Notes under the pieces: model-generated
What the model saw: only the letters and a program-made list of their open reading frames with translations
Databases searched by the model: none
What the model was told of the DNA's origin: nothing
Program-made: the position numbers and the translations under genes
Shown: positions 1 to 8,330 of the stretch, one piece after another
How positions within the stretch are numbered: the first letter of the stretch is position 1
Layout: every line of letters begins with the position of its first letter
Source of the DNA: an uncultured Collinsella sp.
GTDB taxonomy: Bacteria; Actinomycetota; Coriobacteriia; Coriobacteriales; Coriobacteriaceae
Length of the DNA: 39,012 bases
Direction: 5' to 3'
Assembly (NCBI GenBank): GCA_958443615.1
Contig: CAUCLI010000012.1
Span: forward strand, 1 to 39,012

Positions 1-58
1 CGCAATGGCAATGAGAGCGGGATATGCTGGGGTCGAACGACGGAGAGGGAGGGCCCAT

Positions 59-1072
59 ATGGAGGCTTGGCAGAAGTTCGGCAAGGCGATCGGGGACCGC
101 ATGCCCTATGTCGTCGTGGCGTGCGTGGCCGCGGGCGTGCTGTTCCCGAAGGTCTTCGGCCCCCTCGAGTCAATCGTGCCGGTGCTCTTCGCCCTCATGA
201 CGTTCCAAGGGTCCCTCAACAACAACCTGCGCCAGCTCGGGGAGGTACTGCGCCGGCCCGCGCCGCTGCTCGCGATCCTCGGCGTGACCCTCGTGTTCAT
301 GCCCGTGCTCGCCTTCCTGCTCTCCTCGGCGCTGTTCGCCGGGAACGTGAACATCATCACCGGCATCCTGCTCGAATACAGCGTGCCGATCGGCATCGTG
401 AGCTTCATGTGGGTGGGCATGTTCTCCGGCAACACGGCGCTGGGGCTCACCGCCATCCTCGTGTCCACCGTGATCTCGCCGTTCTCGATACCGCTCACGC
501 TCAAGCTGCTCATGGGCGCGACCATCCAGATGGACGCCGCCGGGATGATGGTCAACATGATCTTCATGATCGCGCTGCCGGCGCTCGCGGGCATGCTCGT
601 GAACGACCTCTCGCATGGGTGGGGGCGCGACGCGCTCGCCCCCGCGACGGCGCCCCTGTCCAAGATCCTCCTGATCGTGATCATCACATCGAACTCAACC
701 GCGATCAGCGATTACATCCTGCATATGACCTGTATGCGCGCGGGTGTCGCGCTGTTCATCCTCATGTTCACCACCACCGGCTTCGCATGGGGCATAATCG
801 CGGGGCGTCTGCTGCACGAGCCCTTCCCCACCGTCGTGACGATGAGCTTCGACTGCGGACTGCGCAACATCTCCTCCGGGGCGGTGATCGCGGCGCAGTA
901 CTTCCCGGGCGAGGTGGTGTTCCCCGTGATGTGCGGCACCCTGTTCCAGCAGCTGCTCGCCTCCATCGTGGGCCACGTGATGGAGCGGCTCACCGAGCGC
1001 GAGCGCGCCAGGGAGGCCGAGGTGCTGGAACGCGGACGAGCCGCGATGGGCGAAGGACGGAAGGACCGGTAG
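59..1072 (+). CDS. Bile acid:sodium symporter (BASS)-family transporter
   Basis: A 337-aa polytopic membrane protein made mostly of hydrophobic helices, with conserved small-residue and polar patches (SVPIGIVSFMWVGMFSGN near residue 120; SFDCGLRNISSGAVIAAQYF near 275) that resemble the SBF/BASS sodium-coupled organic anion transporter fold. The tail after about residue 310 is charged and cytoplasmic-looking. The frame is open upstream to base 5, but the ATG at 59 follows a purine-rich ribosome site (GGAGAGGGAGGG, 42-53), so I start there. Substrate unknown: BASS members carry bile acids, pantoate, keto acids and others. It stands alone and converges on cutC across a long inverted repeat. Family moderately sure, substrate not. 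Confidence 0.75.
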   Translation: MEAWQKFGKAIGDRMPYVVVACVAAGVLFPKVFGPLESIVPVLFALMTFQGSLNNNLRQLGEVLRRPAPLLAILGVTLVFMPVLAFLLSSALFAGNVNIITGILLEYSVPIGIVSFMWVGMFSGNTALGLTAILVSTVISPFSIPLTLKLLMGATIQMDAAGMMVNMIFMIALPALAGMLVNDLSHGWGRDALAPATAPLSKILLIVIITSNSTAISDYILHMTCMRAGVALFILMFTTTGFAWGIIAGRLLHEPFPTVVTMSFDCGLRNISSGAVIAAQYFPGEVVFPVMCGTLFQQLLASIVGHVMERLTERERAREAEVLERGRAAMGEGRKDR

Positions 1073-1074
1073 GA

Positions 1075-1105
1075 GCCGGCGGGGCGCGCTGCCGGCGGGG
1101 CGCGC
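1075..1105. repeat. 15-bp direct repeat, two copies
   Basis: GCCGGCGGGGCGCGC occurs twice (1075-1089 and 1091-1105) with one base between, right after the transporter stop codon. No function evident. Confidence 0.6.
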
Positions 1106-1172
1106 GGGCCAAGCGCCCGCTCGGCCCCACCCTCCGCCTCGCCGCGCATTGCGAAACGCTCGCGAGCCAAAA

Positions 1173-1234
1173 ACGGTAGCATAACTCGCAAAAACTTCCC
1201 GATTTCCGAAAGTTTTTGCGAGTTGTGCTACCGT
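1173..1234. repeat. Long inverted repeat between convergent genes
   Basis: Arms 1173-1197 and 1210-1234 pair over 25 bp with a single T/G wobble and a 12-base loop. The stem contains an A5/T5 stretch but no U-run follows the stem base on either strand, so it is not a textbook intrinsic terminator, although it lies where a bidirectional terminator for the transporter (+) and cutC (-) is expected. Confidence 0.75.
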
Positions 1235-1287
1235 CTTGCCGCTCAGGCGGGCCCGCACGACCGCCCCGCCCGGACAGCCCGTTTCGA

Positions 1288-2013
1288 TCAGCCGAGACGG
1301 ACGATCTTCGTTCCATGCAGCTCGTCCACGCCGAGCGCCTCGGCGACCTCGGCGGCGTTCTTCACCGTGATGCCACCGCCCGGCATGATGACGAGGCGGT
1401 CGCCCGCATGGGCGATGAGGGAGCGCAGGTGCTCGAAATTGTCCTCGATGGGCGTGCCGGCGGGGCCGCCATGCGTGAGGATGCGGTCCGCGCCGAGCTC
1501 GGCGAGCGCGTCGATGGCGGCGAGCTGCTCCTCAGGGACGATCGCGTCGAACGCCATGTGGAAGGTGACGCCGAGTTCGCGCCCGCGCATCTCCCCCACA
1601 CTTCGGGCGACCTTGATGAGGCGCGCGCTGGCATCCGCATCGAGCTCGAAGCCCTTGCCCTTCGCCCGGCGCTTGAGGCAGCCGATGACCACGCCGTCCA
1701 CGCCGTTGGCCCCGGCGTAGCGGATGTCGGTCTCCATGGCCTTCATCTCGGCCTTGGTGTAGTCGAAATTGCCCCTGCGGGGGCGGATGATCACGCGGAG
1801 CTCGGCGCCCTCGTGCTCGCGGACGATCCGCACGGCCTGCTCGATCACGCCGGCGGACGGCGTGGTGCCGCCCTGGGCGAGGTTGTCGCACAGCTCGATG
1901 CGGTCGGCGCCGGCGCGCAGCGCCGCATCGATGTTGGTGAGGTTCTGGGCGCAGTAGCCGAACAGCTTGGGGCCCCCAAAGCAGTTGAAGCGGGCGTCCT
2001 CAGGATAGCGCAA
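1288..2013 (-). CDS. cutC: CutC-family protein
   Basis: TIM-barrel protein of the CutC family (named for copper homeostasis, molecular role still debated). The signature AGADRIELCDNLAQGGTTPS lies near the N-terminus; IIRPRRGNFDY, a late HMAFDAI, and LTHGGPAGTPIEDN near the C-terminus match the family. No ATG lies near the expected N-terminus (FGYCAQNLTN). I propose the TTG at 2013 (241 aa); a TTG at 2022 or a rare CTG immediately before FGYCAQ are alternatives. The frame stays open to 2118, but that stretch would run through the palindromic terminator of the upstream hydroxylase operon, so it is unlikely to be coding. Confidence 0.8.
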   Translation of the reverse strand: MRYPEDARFNCFGGPKLFGYCAQNLTNIDAALRAGADRIELCDNLAQGGTTPSAGVIEQAVRIVREHEGAELRVIIRPRRGNFDYTKAEMKAMETDIRYAGANGVDGVVIGCLKRRAKGKGFELDADASARLIKVARSVGEMRGRELGVTFHMAFDAIVPEEQLAAIDALAELGADRILTHGGPAGTPIEDNFEHLRSLIAHAGDRLVIMPGGGITVKNAAEVAEALGVDELHGTKIVRLG

Positions 2014-2070
2014 GCCCGTCAAGGCTCCCCATGCAAGGGGCGCCCCGGCGAAAGGACGGAATGTCGAAAA

Positions 2071-2094
2071 TGGGGCGGGTGCGCACCCGCCCCA
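2071..2094 (-). terminator. Palindromic terminator of the hydroxylase operon
   Basis: A perfect 24-base palindrome (TGGGGCGGGTGC plus its complement), 64 bases past the stop codon of the Mo subunit and followed on the minus strand by ATTTTCG. GC stem plus T-run fits an intrinsic terminator separating the hydroxylase from cutC. Confidence 0.6.
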
Positions 2095-2157
2095 ATCGGT
2101 CAATTTGCACCTGCCCACGGTTGGCCCCGCGGCGGCGCGTTTGCGGCTACGGCGACG

Positions 2158-5004
2158 CTATCGGGAGCCGAGCACCTTCTCGGGGGTGATGGGCAGGTCA
2201 CGGACGTAGGCGCCGGTCGCGTGCGCCACGGCGCTCGCGATGGCGGGGGCCGGCGTGTTGATGACGACCTCGCCGATGGACTTGGCGCCGAACGGGCCCG
2301 TCGGCTCGTAGCTGGGCTCGAACGCCACGCGGATCTGCGGGATGTCCAGGCGCGTGGGCAGGCGGTAGGTCATGAACGAGCGGCCGCGCGAGCGCCCCGC
2401 CGCGCTGTAGGAGACCTCCTCGGTGAGGGCCATGCCGATGCCCTGGGCGATGCCGCCCTCGGCCTGGACGCGCGCGAGGGCGCTGTTGACGATGGTCCCG
2501 CAGTCGACCACGCCGACGTAATCGACGAGGCTCACCTTGCCGGTCGCCTTCTCGACCTCGACCTCGGCGATACCCGCCATGAACGGCGGCGGGGACACCG
2601 TCGAGCTCGCCGCGGCGTGGGCGGTGAGGCAGTCTCCCGCGCCGCCGCGGACGCACTCGTTGGCGAAGGCGCGCACATCCAGCACGCGACCCGCGTCGAG
2701 GGCACCCTCGGCAGGCCCCCCGTCATCATCGGCCTCATAGACGCGCTCGCCGTCGAACGCGACCCGAGCGGGATCGATCCCCCACCAGGAGGCGGCCTGG
2801 GCGCAGATCTTCTCCCTCAGCTGGGCGGCGGCGCGCTTGGCGGCCATGCCCGAGATGTAGGTGCCCGAGGATGCGTAGGCGCCCGTGTCGAACGGGGAGA
2901 CGTCGGTGTCGACGCCTCGCACCACGATGTTGTCGGGGTCGAACCCGAGCTCCTCGGCGGCGATCTGAGCGAGGACGGTGTCGCAGCCGGTGCCCACGTC
3001 GGTGGCGCCGATCTGCATGACGATGAATCCCGACTCCTCCAGGCGCAGGTCGACCGAGCCGATGTCGATATTGGAGATGCCCGAACCCTGCATGGTCACC
3101 GCGACGCCCAGACCGCGGACCCGATCGCCGAGGTCGCGGGCGAGCCCCTTCTCGTCCCAGCCGATCATCTCGCGCGCCGTCACCAGGCAGTCGTCGAGTT
3201 TGCAGCTGTTGAGCGGCTCGTTGTGATACTGGGGCATGATCTCGCCCGCCTGGACGAGATTCTTGCGCCGCAGGTCGATCGGGTCGATGCCGAGCGCGTC
3301 GGCGAGCTCGTTGACCGCCGACTCGACGGCGAAGCACCCCTGCGTGGCGCCGTAGCCGCGATACGCGCCGCCGCGCATCGTGTTGGTATAGACGACGTCG
3401 TAGACGAATCGGCTCGCGTGCACGTGATTGTAGATGGGCAGCGTCTTGGCGCCCGAGAGGCCCACCGTGGTCGAGCCGTGCTCGCCGTACGCGCCCGCAT
3501 TGGAGAGCGTGTGCAGGTCGATGGCGGTGATGGTGCCGTCGGTCTTGGCGCCCACGCGCACGTGGAGCACCATCTGATGGCGCGAGTTGGAGGCGGAAAG
3601 CGTCTCCTCACGCGTGTAGACCACCTTGGCGGGACGGCCCGTGCGCTGCGCCACGAATGCCGCGAAGACCTCGCAGCAACCGGTCTGTTTGGCACCGAAG
3701 CCACCGCCGACGCGGGGCTTGACGATGCGCACCTGCGACTGCGGGATCTCGAGCGCACCGGCCACCTGACGGCGGATGTGGAACGGCACCTGGGTGGAGC
3801 TCGTCACCGAGATGCGGCCGAAGGCGTCGATGGTGGCGAACGCGCAGAAGGGCTCCATCATGGCCTGCGCGGCAGCCTGCGTCTCGTACGTGCGGTCGAT
3901 GACGACGTCGGCCTCGGCGAAGGCGGCGTCGAGGTCGCCCACCACGTTCTCGCCGCGCGCCATGAGGTTTCTCATGCGGTCGCCGCCGAGGTCGTAGTTG
4001 AGGTGGTAATCCACCTCGTCATGGATGACGGCGCCGCGCTCCGCGGCGGCCATGGCCTCGCGCGGGTCGAGGACGGCGGGGAACACCTCGTAGTCGACCT
4101 TGATGAGGCGCAGGGCGCGCTCGGCCGCGTCGGCGGTCTCGGCGGCCACGATGGCCACCTCGTCGCCCACGTAGCGGACCTTGTCCTCCAAGATCAGGCC
4201 ATCATACGGACTCGGCTCGGGATAGGACTGGCCGGCGAGGGTGTAACGCGTGCGCGGCACGTCCTCGTAGGTGTAGACGCCCACGATGCCGGGCACCTTC
4301 ACCGCGCGGGAGGTGTCGATGCGGCGGATGCGCGCATGCGCATGCGGGCTGCGTAGGAACTTGACGATGAGCGCGTCGGCCGGCGCGAGGTCGTCCGTGT
4401 AGGCGGGCTTGCCGGCGAGCAGGGCCGCGGAGTCCTTCTTGACCGCCGGGCGGGCGATGTGCTCGAAGCCGCCCGCGGTGCGCGCGTCGGACTCGTCGCT
4501 GGTCGGGCGCCGCTCGATGGCCGGCAGTTCGAAGCCGACGGCCACGCCCTCCTCGCGCAGGTAGCGCACGATGGCGCGCAGCTGGCTCTCGTAGCCGGTG
4601 CAGCGGCAGAGGTTGCCCGAGAGGTTGCGGGACAGGTCCTCGCGCGTGACGACGAGCGAGGGGTCGTCGGCGGCGGCGCGGGCGAGCGCGAGCACGTTCA
4701 TGATGAGGCCCGGGGAGCAGAAGCCGCACTGCTCGGCGCCCTCCTCGGCCATGCAGCGAGCGAGCCCCGCGGACTCGGCCTGCAGGCCCTCGAGCGTGGT
4801 GACCGAGCGGCCCTCCACGCGCGCCATGGGCACGGCGCACGAGAGGACGGGGCGCTCGTCGAGCCAGACCGTGCACAGGCCGCAGCTCGTGGTCTCGCAG
4901 CCGCACTTGACGGACTTGCATCCGTGCGAGCGCAGGAAGTCGAACAGGGTCGTGTCCGGGGCGACGTCCTCGTTGATACGCCGTCCGTTCAGGGTGAGTT
5001 TCAT
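2158..5004 (-). CDS. xdhD: Molybdenum hydroxylase, fused [2Fe-2S]/Mo-binding subunit (XdhD-like, probable Se-dependent)
   Basis: 948 aa. N-terminal plant-type [2Fe-2S] domain with Cys36, 41, 44 and 56; second helical [2Fe-2S] domain with Cys93/96 (CGFCSPG) and Cys133/135 (CRCTGY); then an a/b hammerhead domain (~190-300) and the two large Mo-pterin domains, with VGGGFGAKQ, RGGAYRGYGATQG and, near the end, GPFGAKSIGE, whose Glu is the expected catalytic base. Sequence feel and size match E. coli XdhD, the family labelled 'probable selenate reductase, Mo subunit', rather than plain XdhA. The substrate is unproven; a purine is likely given the permease and XdhC nearby. The ATG at 5004 overlaps the stop of the FAD subunit by four bases (ATGA) and has a GGAGG-type site. 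Confidence 0.88.
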   Translation of the reverse strand: MKLTLNGRRINEDVAPDTTLFDFLRSHGCKSVKCGCETTSCGLCTVWLDERPVLSCAVPMARVEGRSVTTLEGLQAESAGLARCMAEEGAEQCGFCSPGLIMNVLALARAAADDPSLVVTREDLSRNLSGNLCRCTGYESQLRAIVRYLREEGVAVGFELPAIERRPTSDESDARTAGGFEHIARPAVKKDSAALLAGKPAYTDDLAPADALIVKFLRSPHAHARIRRIDTSRAVKVPGIVGVYTYEDVPRTRYTLAGQSYPEPSPYDGLILEDKVRYVGDEVAIVAAETADAAERALRLIKVDYEVFPAVLDPREAMAAAERGAVIHDEVDYHLNYDLGGDRMRNLMARGENVVGDLDAAFAEADVVIDRTYETQAAAQAMMEPFCAFATIDAFGRISVTSSTQVPFHIRRQVAGALEIPQSQVRIVKPRVGGGFGAKQTGCCEVFAAFVAQRTGRPAKVVYTREETLSASNSRHQMVLHVRVGAKTDGTITAIDLHTLSNAGAYGEHGSTTVGLSGAKTLPIYNHVHASRFVYDVVYTNTMRGGAYRGYGATQGCFAVESAVNELADALGIDPIDLRRKNLVQAGEIMPQYHNEPLNSCKLDDCLVTAREMIGWDEKGLARDLGDRVRGLGVAVTMQGSGISNIDIGSVDLRLEESGFIVMQIGATDVGTGCDTVLAQIAAEELGFDPDNIVVRGVDTDVSPFDTGAYASSGTYISGMAAKRAAAQLREKICAQAASWWGIDPARVAFDGERVYEADDDGGPAEGALDAGRVLDVRAFANECVRGGAGDCLTAHAAASSTVSPPPFMAGIAEVEVEKATGKVSLVDYVGVVDCGTIVNSALARVQAEGGIAQGIGMALTEEVSYSAAGRSRGRSFMTYRLPTRLDIPQIRVAFEPSYEPTGPFGAKSIGEVVINTPAPAIASAVAHATGAYVRDLPITPEKVLGSR

Positions 5005-5864
5005 CGGGAGGCCTCCTCGGTGGCGAACATGCGGGCCTCGAGCTCGAACTGCTCCTCTAGCGCGGGGGGCACCTCGGTCCCAGCGGCCTCGCAGACGGCG
5101 CGAACAGCGAGCACGCCGGCGATATGGCGGCGATACGCCGCACCGGCGAGGTAATTCGTCCCATAATCGAGCGCGCGGACGGCCTCGAGGACGGAGACGA
5201 GCTCCCCGTGCGACGGCGCCGCCGATCGGCAACCGAGATCCTCCCCGACAAGCAGACGGGCACGCAGCGGGCGCGCGCCGACGGACACGTGCCACGCGTC
5301 ACCCCATCGGGCGGCGCACACATTCACGACCGGGAAGTCGGTGGCCTGACGGCGCAGGCAGCCATATGCCGCCCGATAGGGCCGACGATGAACCACAAGG
5401 CGCTCGAGCACGTCGCGCCCATAGGGGCTTGCGGCGAAGGCGGGCAGGGAGATGCGTCCGGCACCGACGAACTCCACCTCGGCGTCGAGCGCCATCAAGG
5501 CGGTGAGGACATCGGAGAAGCCGAAGCGGCCATACAGGCTGCCGCCCACCGTGGCGAGATTGCGGAATTGCGTACCCACGATGTCGCGGACCGCCCGCTC
5601 GAACACACCGCAGGTGGCGCGGTTGAACGCGGCATGACGCTCCACGTCGGCGAGCGGCGTCATGGCGCCGATGGCGAAGGCGTCGTCGCTCTCCTCGATA
5701 TAGTCCAGACCGCAGGTGGACAGGTCGATGGCGCACGAGATAGCACGGCGGCCCTGGCGCAACCACAGACCGCCCCCCAACACGCGGGCGCCGCGGTTGG
5801 CGAGCAGCATCTCATGCGCCTCGGCGGTCGTCGCCGGGACGAGGTGCTTGGCGAACTTCAGCAT
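5001..5864 (-). CDS. ygfM: Molybdenum hydroxylase FAD-binding subunit (YgfM-like)
   Basis: 287 aa, CO dehydrogenase flavoprotein/FAD_binding_5 fold. RVLGGGLWLRQG near residue 26 and RNLATVGGSLYGRFGFSD near 102 are the two FAD-contact segments. The size fits the short FAD subunits that partner fused FeS/Mo subunits, as in YgfM/XdhD. It would pass electrons from the FeS centres to an acceptor. A strong GGGGAGG site precedes the ATG. First gene of a two-gene unit; its stop overlaps the start of the Mo subunit (ATGA), implying translational coupling. The 283-base upstream gap holds a dyad that may be its operator. Confidence 0.85.
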   Translation of the reverse strand: MLKFAKHLVPATTAEAHEMLLANRGARVLGGGLWLRQGRRAISCAIDLSTCGLDYIEESDDAFAIGAMTPLADVERHAAFNRATCGVFERAVRDIVGTQFRNLATVGGSLYGRFGFSDVLTALMALDAEVEFVGAGRISLPAFAASPYGRDVLERLVVHRRPYRAAYGCLRRQATDFPVVNVCAARWGDAWHVSVGARPLRARLLVGEDLGCRSAAPSHGELVSVLEAVRALDYGTNYLAGAAYRRHIAGVLAVRAVCEAAGTEVPPALEEQFELEARMFATEEASR

Positions 5865-5970
5865 ATCCTCCCCTTTTCTTCGAAAGTGCCTTCATCATTT
5901 TACCGTTCCAGAAGCGATGGGAGACATGAGCGGTCGGAGGCTGTGAACGATTTCGGCGGCACGCATCGAC

Positions 5971-6063
5971 GATATGAACGGTGTCAAAAAACGCCCTTCG
6001 ACAAAATGCCAGCTCAGAGCCTCGGAAATTTTGGAGGATATGAATGAAATCGTTCATATCCTC
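5971..6063. promoter_or_regulatory. Operator-like cluster of three GATATGAA half-sites
   Basis: A perfect inverted repeat with 11-base arms (GAGGATATGAA, 6034-6044 and 6053-6063) and an AT-rich 8-base spacer lies about 170 bases upstream of the FAD subunit. A third GATATGAA word stands at 5971-5978. AT-rich dyads with repeated half-sites in a GC-rich gap suggest a transcription factor site. The regulator is unknown. Confidence 0.5.
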
Positions 6064-6071
6064 AAGACTCT

Positions 6072-6130
6072 GCGGGATCGGCGACCCAGCTCGCGGGATC
6101 GGCGACCCGACCCGCGAGGGCCAGCGACCC
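6072..6130. repeat. 21-bp spaced direct repeats
   Basis: GCGGGATCGGCGACCC occurs at 6072-6087 and 6093-6108, with a degenerate third copy from 6114. The spacing is 21 bp, two helical turns. They lie between the xdhC stop and the dyad at 6034-6063; role unknown. Confidence 0.55.
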
Positions 6131-6147
6131 AGCCCGCGGTCGGTAGG

Positions 6148-7155
6148 CTAGCCCGCGCGCCTCACGTCGACCATGCGCGCGGCGATGGATATGGCGATCT
6201 CCTCGGGGGTTTCGCAGGCGATGGGAACACCCACCGGCATCTCGACCGTCTCGATGACATCAGGGGAAAACCCGGCGTCCCGCAGTCGCGCCCTGGTGTG
6301 CTCCGCCTTCCTCTTGCTCCCCAGGCAACCCACATACCTCGGATGCGCGGCGAGGACCTGCTCCAACACCTTGAAGTCGGATGCATGCCCCGCCGTGCAC
6401 ACCACCGCGAAATCGCGCGCGCAGACTGCGACGCTTGCGGAGAGGTCGGCGTAATCGACAAAGCGGCATTCCACGGCGCGGGGCACGCGGGCGCCTTTAA
6501 GGACCTCGGGCCGGTCATCGAGCGCCACGACGTCGAAACCCGCGAACGCGAGGACCTCGGCGAGGGAACGGCCCACATGCCCGCATCCGAAGATGTACGC
6601 ACGACCTTCATGGGAGATCGGCTCGAGATACCAGTCGCCGTCGACGCCCGCCGCGGGTGACGCGCCCGGCTCGACGGGCCCCACGATCCACGTGGGCGCC
6701 CCCGGGATCTCCCGCGCCCGATCGCCTCCGTGCTCCCCGCGAGGAATCGGTCCGCCGAACGGCGAGAGCCCAATCGAGCACACGGCCTCCTCGCGCCCGC
6801 GCCCCAGATCCACCATCCGCTCGAGCGCGGGGCGAAGTTCCCCGGTCATCCGCATGATCAGCAGCTCGACGGCCCCGCCGCACACCATGCCCGTGTCGCT
6901 CGCCGCACCGCCGATGGTGTAGCGCACGAGCCTCGACCCGCCCGACGCCAACAGCAACCGAGCGTCCTCGATGGCGCGGGCCTCCAGCGCTCCCCCGCCG
7001 ACCGTGCCCGCCACACGGCCATCGTCGAACACCGCCATCCAGGCGCCCGGCTCGCGCGGGGCGGAGCCGACCGTCTCGATCACGATGGCGAGCACCGCGG
7101 CGGCACCCCGATCAAGCGCCCCGAGCAGGCCCTCGACGATTTCGATCTTGCGCAT
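6148..7155 (-). CDS. xdhC: XdhC/CoxI-family molybdenum hydroxylase maturation factor
   Basis: 335 aa. N-terminal XdhC_CoxI domain (ETVGSAPREPGAWMAV, then GTVGGGALEARAIEDA at ~50-65) and C-terminal Rossmann-type XdhC_C domain (AYIFGCGHVGRSLAEVLAFAG near 190; GCLGSKRKAEHTRARL near 275). Proteins of this family bind the molybdenum cofactor, help insert the terminal sulfido (here probably selenido) ligand and load the cofactor into the apo-hydroxylase. An AAAGGA site precedes the ATG. It follows selD by 129 bases and precedes the hydroxylase genes, as expected for their maturase. Confidence 0.9.
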   Translation of the reverse strand: MRKIEIVEGLLGALDRGAAAVLAIVIETVGSAPREPGAWMAVFDDGRVAGTVGGGALEARAIEDARLLLASGGSRLVRYTIGGAASDTGMVCGGAVELLIMRMTGELRPALERMVDLGRGREEAVCSIGLSPFGGPIPRGEHGGDRAREIPGAPTWIVGPVEPGASPAAGVDGDWYLEPISHEGRAYIFGCGHVGRSLAEVLAFAGFDVVALDDRPEVLKGARVPRAVECRFVDYADLSASVAVCARDFAVVCTAGHASDFKVLEQVLAAHPRYVGCLGSKRKAEHTRARLRDAGFSPDVIETVEMPVGVPIACETPEEIAISIAARMVDVRRAG

Positions 7156-7284
7156 GGGAATTTCCTTTCACACCTGGCGCCACGTTGACGGAGTGATCCT
7201 CTGCCTCGGCGGCGGCATAGCCGCGGCGGCGGCATTGCCGAAACGACAGCGTCTCCGCGGCGGCAGCGCCTCCGCTGCGGCAGT

Positions 7285-8325
7285 CTAACGGACGCGCACC
7301 CGGGGCGAACCCGCCTCGCACGCCACCACACGCCCCACCAGGCGCGCCGCCGGGACGACCGGCCCGAGGTCCGCGAGCAGCGCGGGCGCGTCCGCCGGGT
7401 CCACCGCGATCATGAGGCCGCCGGAGGTCTGCGGGTCGAAGAGCACGTCTGCCATGTCAAGCGGGATGCCGGAGAGCTCGGCCTCCCCCTCGGCGTACCT
7501 GCGGTTGCGATAGGCACCTGCGGGGACGATGCCCATCGCCGCAAGGTCCCTCGCGCCATCGAGCAGCTCGAAAGCGCCCGCCTCCATCTCGATTGCCGCA
7601 TCGGCCCCCTGCGCCATCTCCAGCATGTGCCCCATCACGGCGAACCCCGTCACATCGGTGCAGGCGTGCACGCGGTAACGGACCATCGCGTCGCGGGCGG
7701 GGCGGTTGAGCGTCATCATGAGCGACTCGACCTCCTCGGCGGCAGGCCCGCCCACGAGGCCCGCCTTGACGGCGGTCGTGAGGATGCCGATACCGAGCGG
7801 CTTGGTGTAGATGAGCGCGTCTCCCACCCGCGCCCCGGCGTTGGTGAGGATGCGGTCCGGATGCACGAACCCGGTCACCGCCATGCCGTACTTGGGCTCG
7901 CGGTCGTAAATGCTGTGGCCGCCGCACACGATCGCCCCCGCCTCGGCGACCTTGGCGGCGCCGCCGCGCAGGATCTCACGGACCGCGCCCGGGTCGAGGT
8001 CCTCAGGCACCATCATGATGTTGAGGGCGCACTTGGGCTCCCCTCCCATAGCGTAGATGTCCGACAGCGCGTTGGTCGCCGCGATCGCCCCGAAGACGAA
8101 GGGGTCGTCGGCGATGGGCGGGAAGAAGTCGAGCGTCTGGGCCATCGCGACGTCGTCGCTCACGCGGTAGACCGCGGCGTCGTCGGCGCGGTCGAAGCCC
8201 ACGAGCAGGTCGGGGTCGCGCGGCTGCTCGAACCCCTCGAACAGCTTCGCGAGCTCCCCTGCGCCCACCTTGGCCCCGCAGCCCGCGCACTCCGCGAGCT
8301 TGGTCAGTTTCACGTCCTCGGACAT
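7285..8325 (-). CDS. selD: Selenide, water dikinase
   Basis: 346 aa, ATP-dependent synthesis of selenophosphate from selenide. The N-terminal catalytic loop AGCGAK has Cys16 and Lys19 at the positions of E. coli Cys17/Lys20, so this is the cysteine form with no Sec codon. AIRS-type domains follow (FDRADDAAVYRV near 43; GGHSIYDREPKYGMAVTG near 145; DVTGFAVMGHMLEMA near 220; DPQTSGGLM near 305). I start at the ATG at 8325, eight bases after GGGGAG; a GTG at 8334 would overlap the yqeB stop. Here it probably supplies selenium for the labile Se-Mo cofactor; selA, selB and selC are not in the window. Confidence 0.95.
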   Translation of the reverse strand: MSEDVKLTKLAECAGCGAKVGAGELAKLFEGFEQPRDPDLLVGFDRADDAAVYRVSDDVAMAQTLDFFPPIADDPFVFGAIAATNALSDIYAMGGEPKCALNIMMVPEDLDPGAVREILRGGAAKVAEAGAIVCGGHSIYDREPKYGMAVTGFVHPDRILTNAGARVGDALIYTKPLGIGILTTAVKAGLVGGPAAEEVESLMMTLNRPARDAMVRYRVHACTDVTGFAVMGHMLEMAQGADAAIEMEAGAFELLDGARDLAAMGIVPAGAYRNRRYAEGEAELSGIPLDMADVLFDPQTSGGLMIAVDPADAPALLADLGPVVPAARLVGRVVACEAGSPRVRVR

Positions 8326-8330
8326 CGCCG

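Noticed and set aside
1216..4356. 1046-codon open frame on the plus strand
   Set aside because: Antisense to cutC and the Mo subunit; composition is Asp/Glu/His/Arg/Gly-rich, typical of high-GC shadow frames, and no family is visible.
4999..5006. In-frame UGA/Sec readthrough at the FAD/Mo subunit junction
   Set aside because: It is a normal ATGA stop-start overlap with its own ribosome site; the two proteins are separate in this family.
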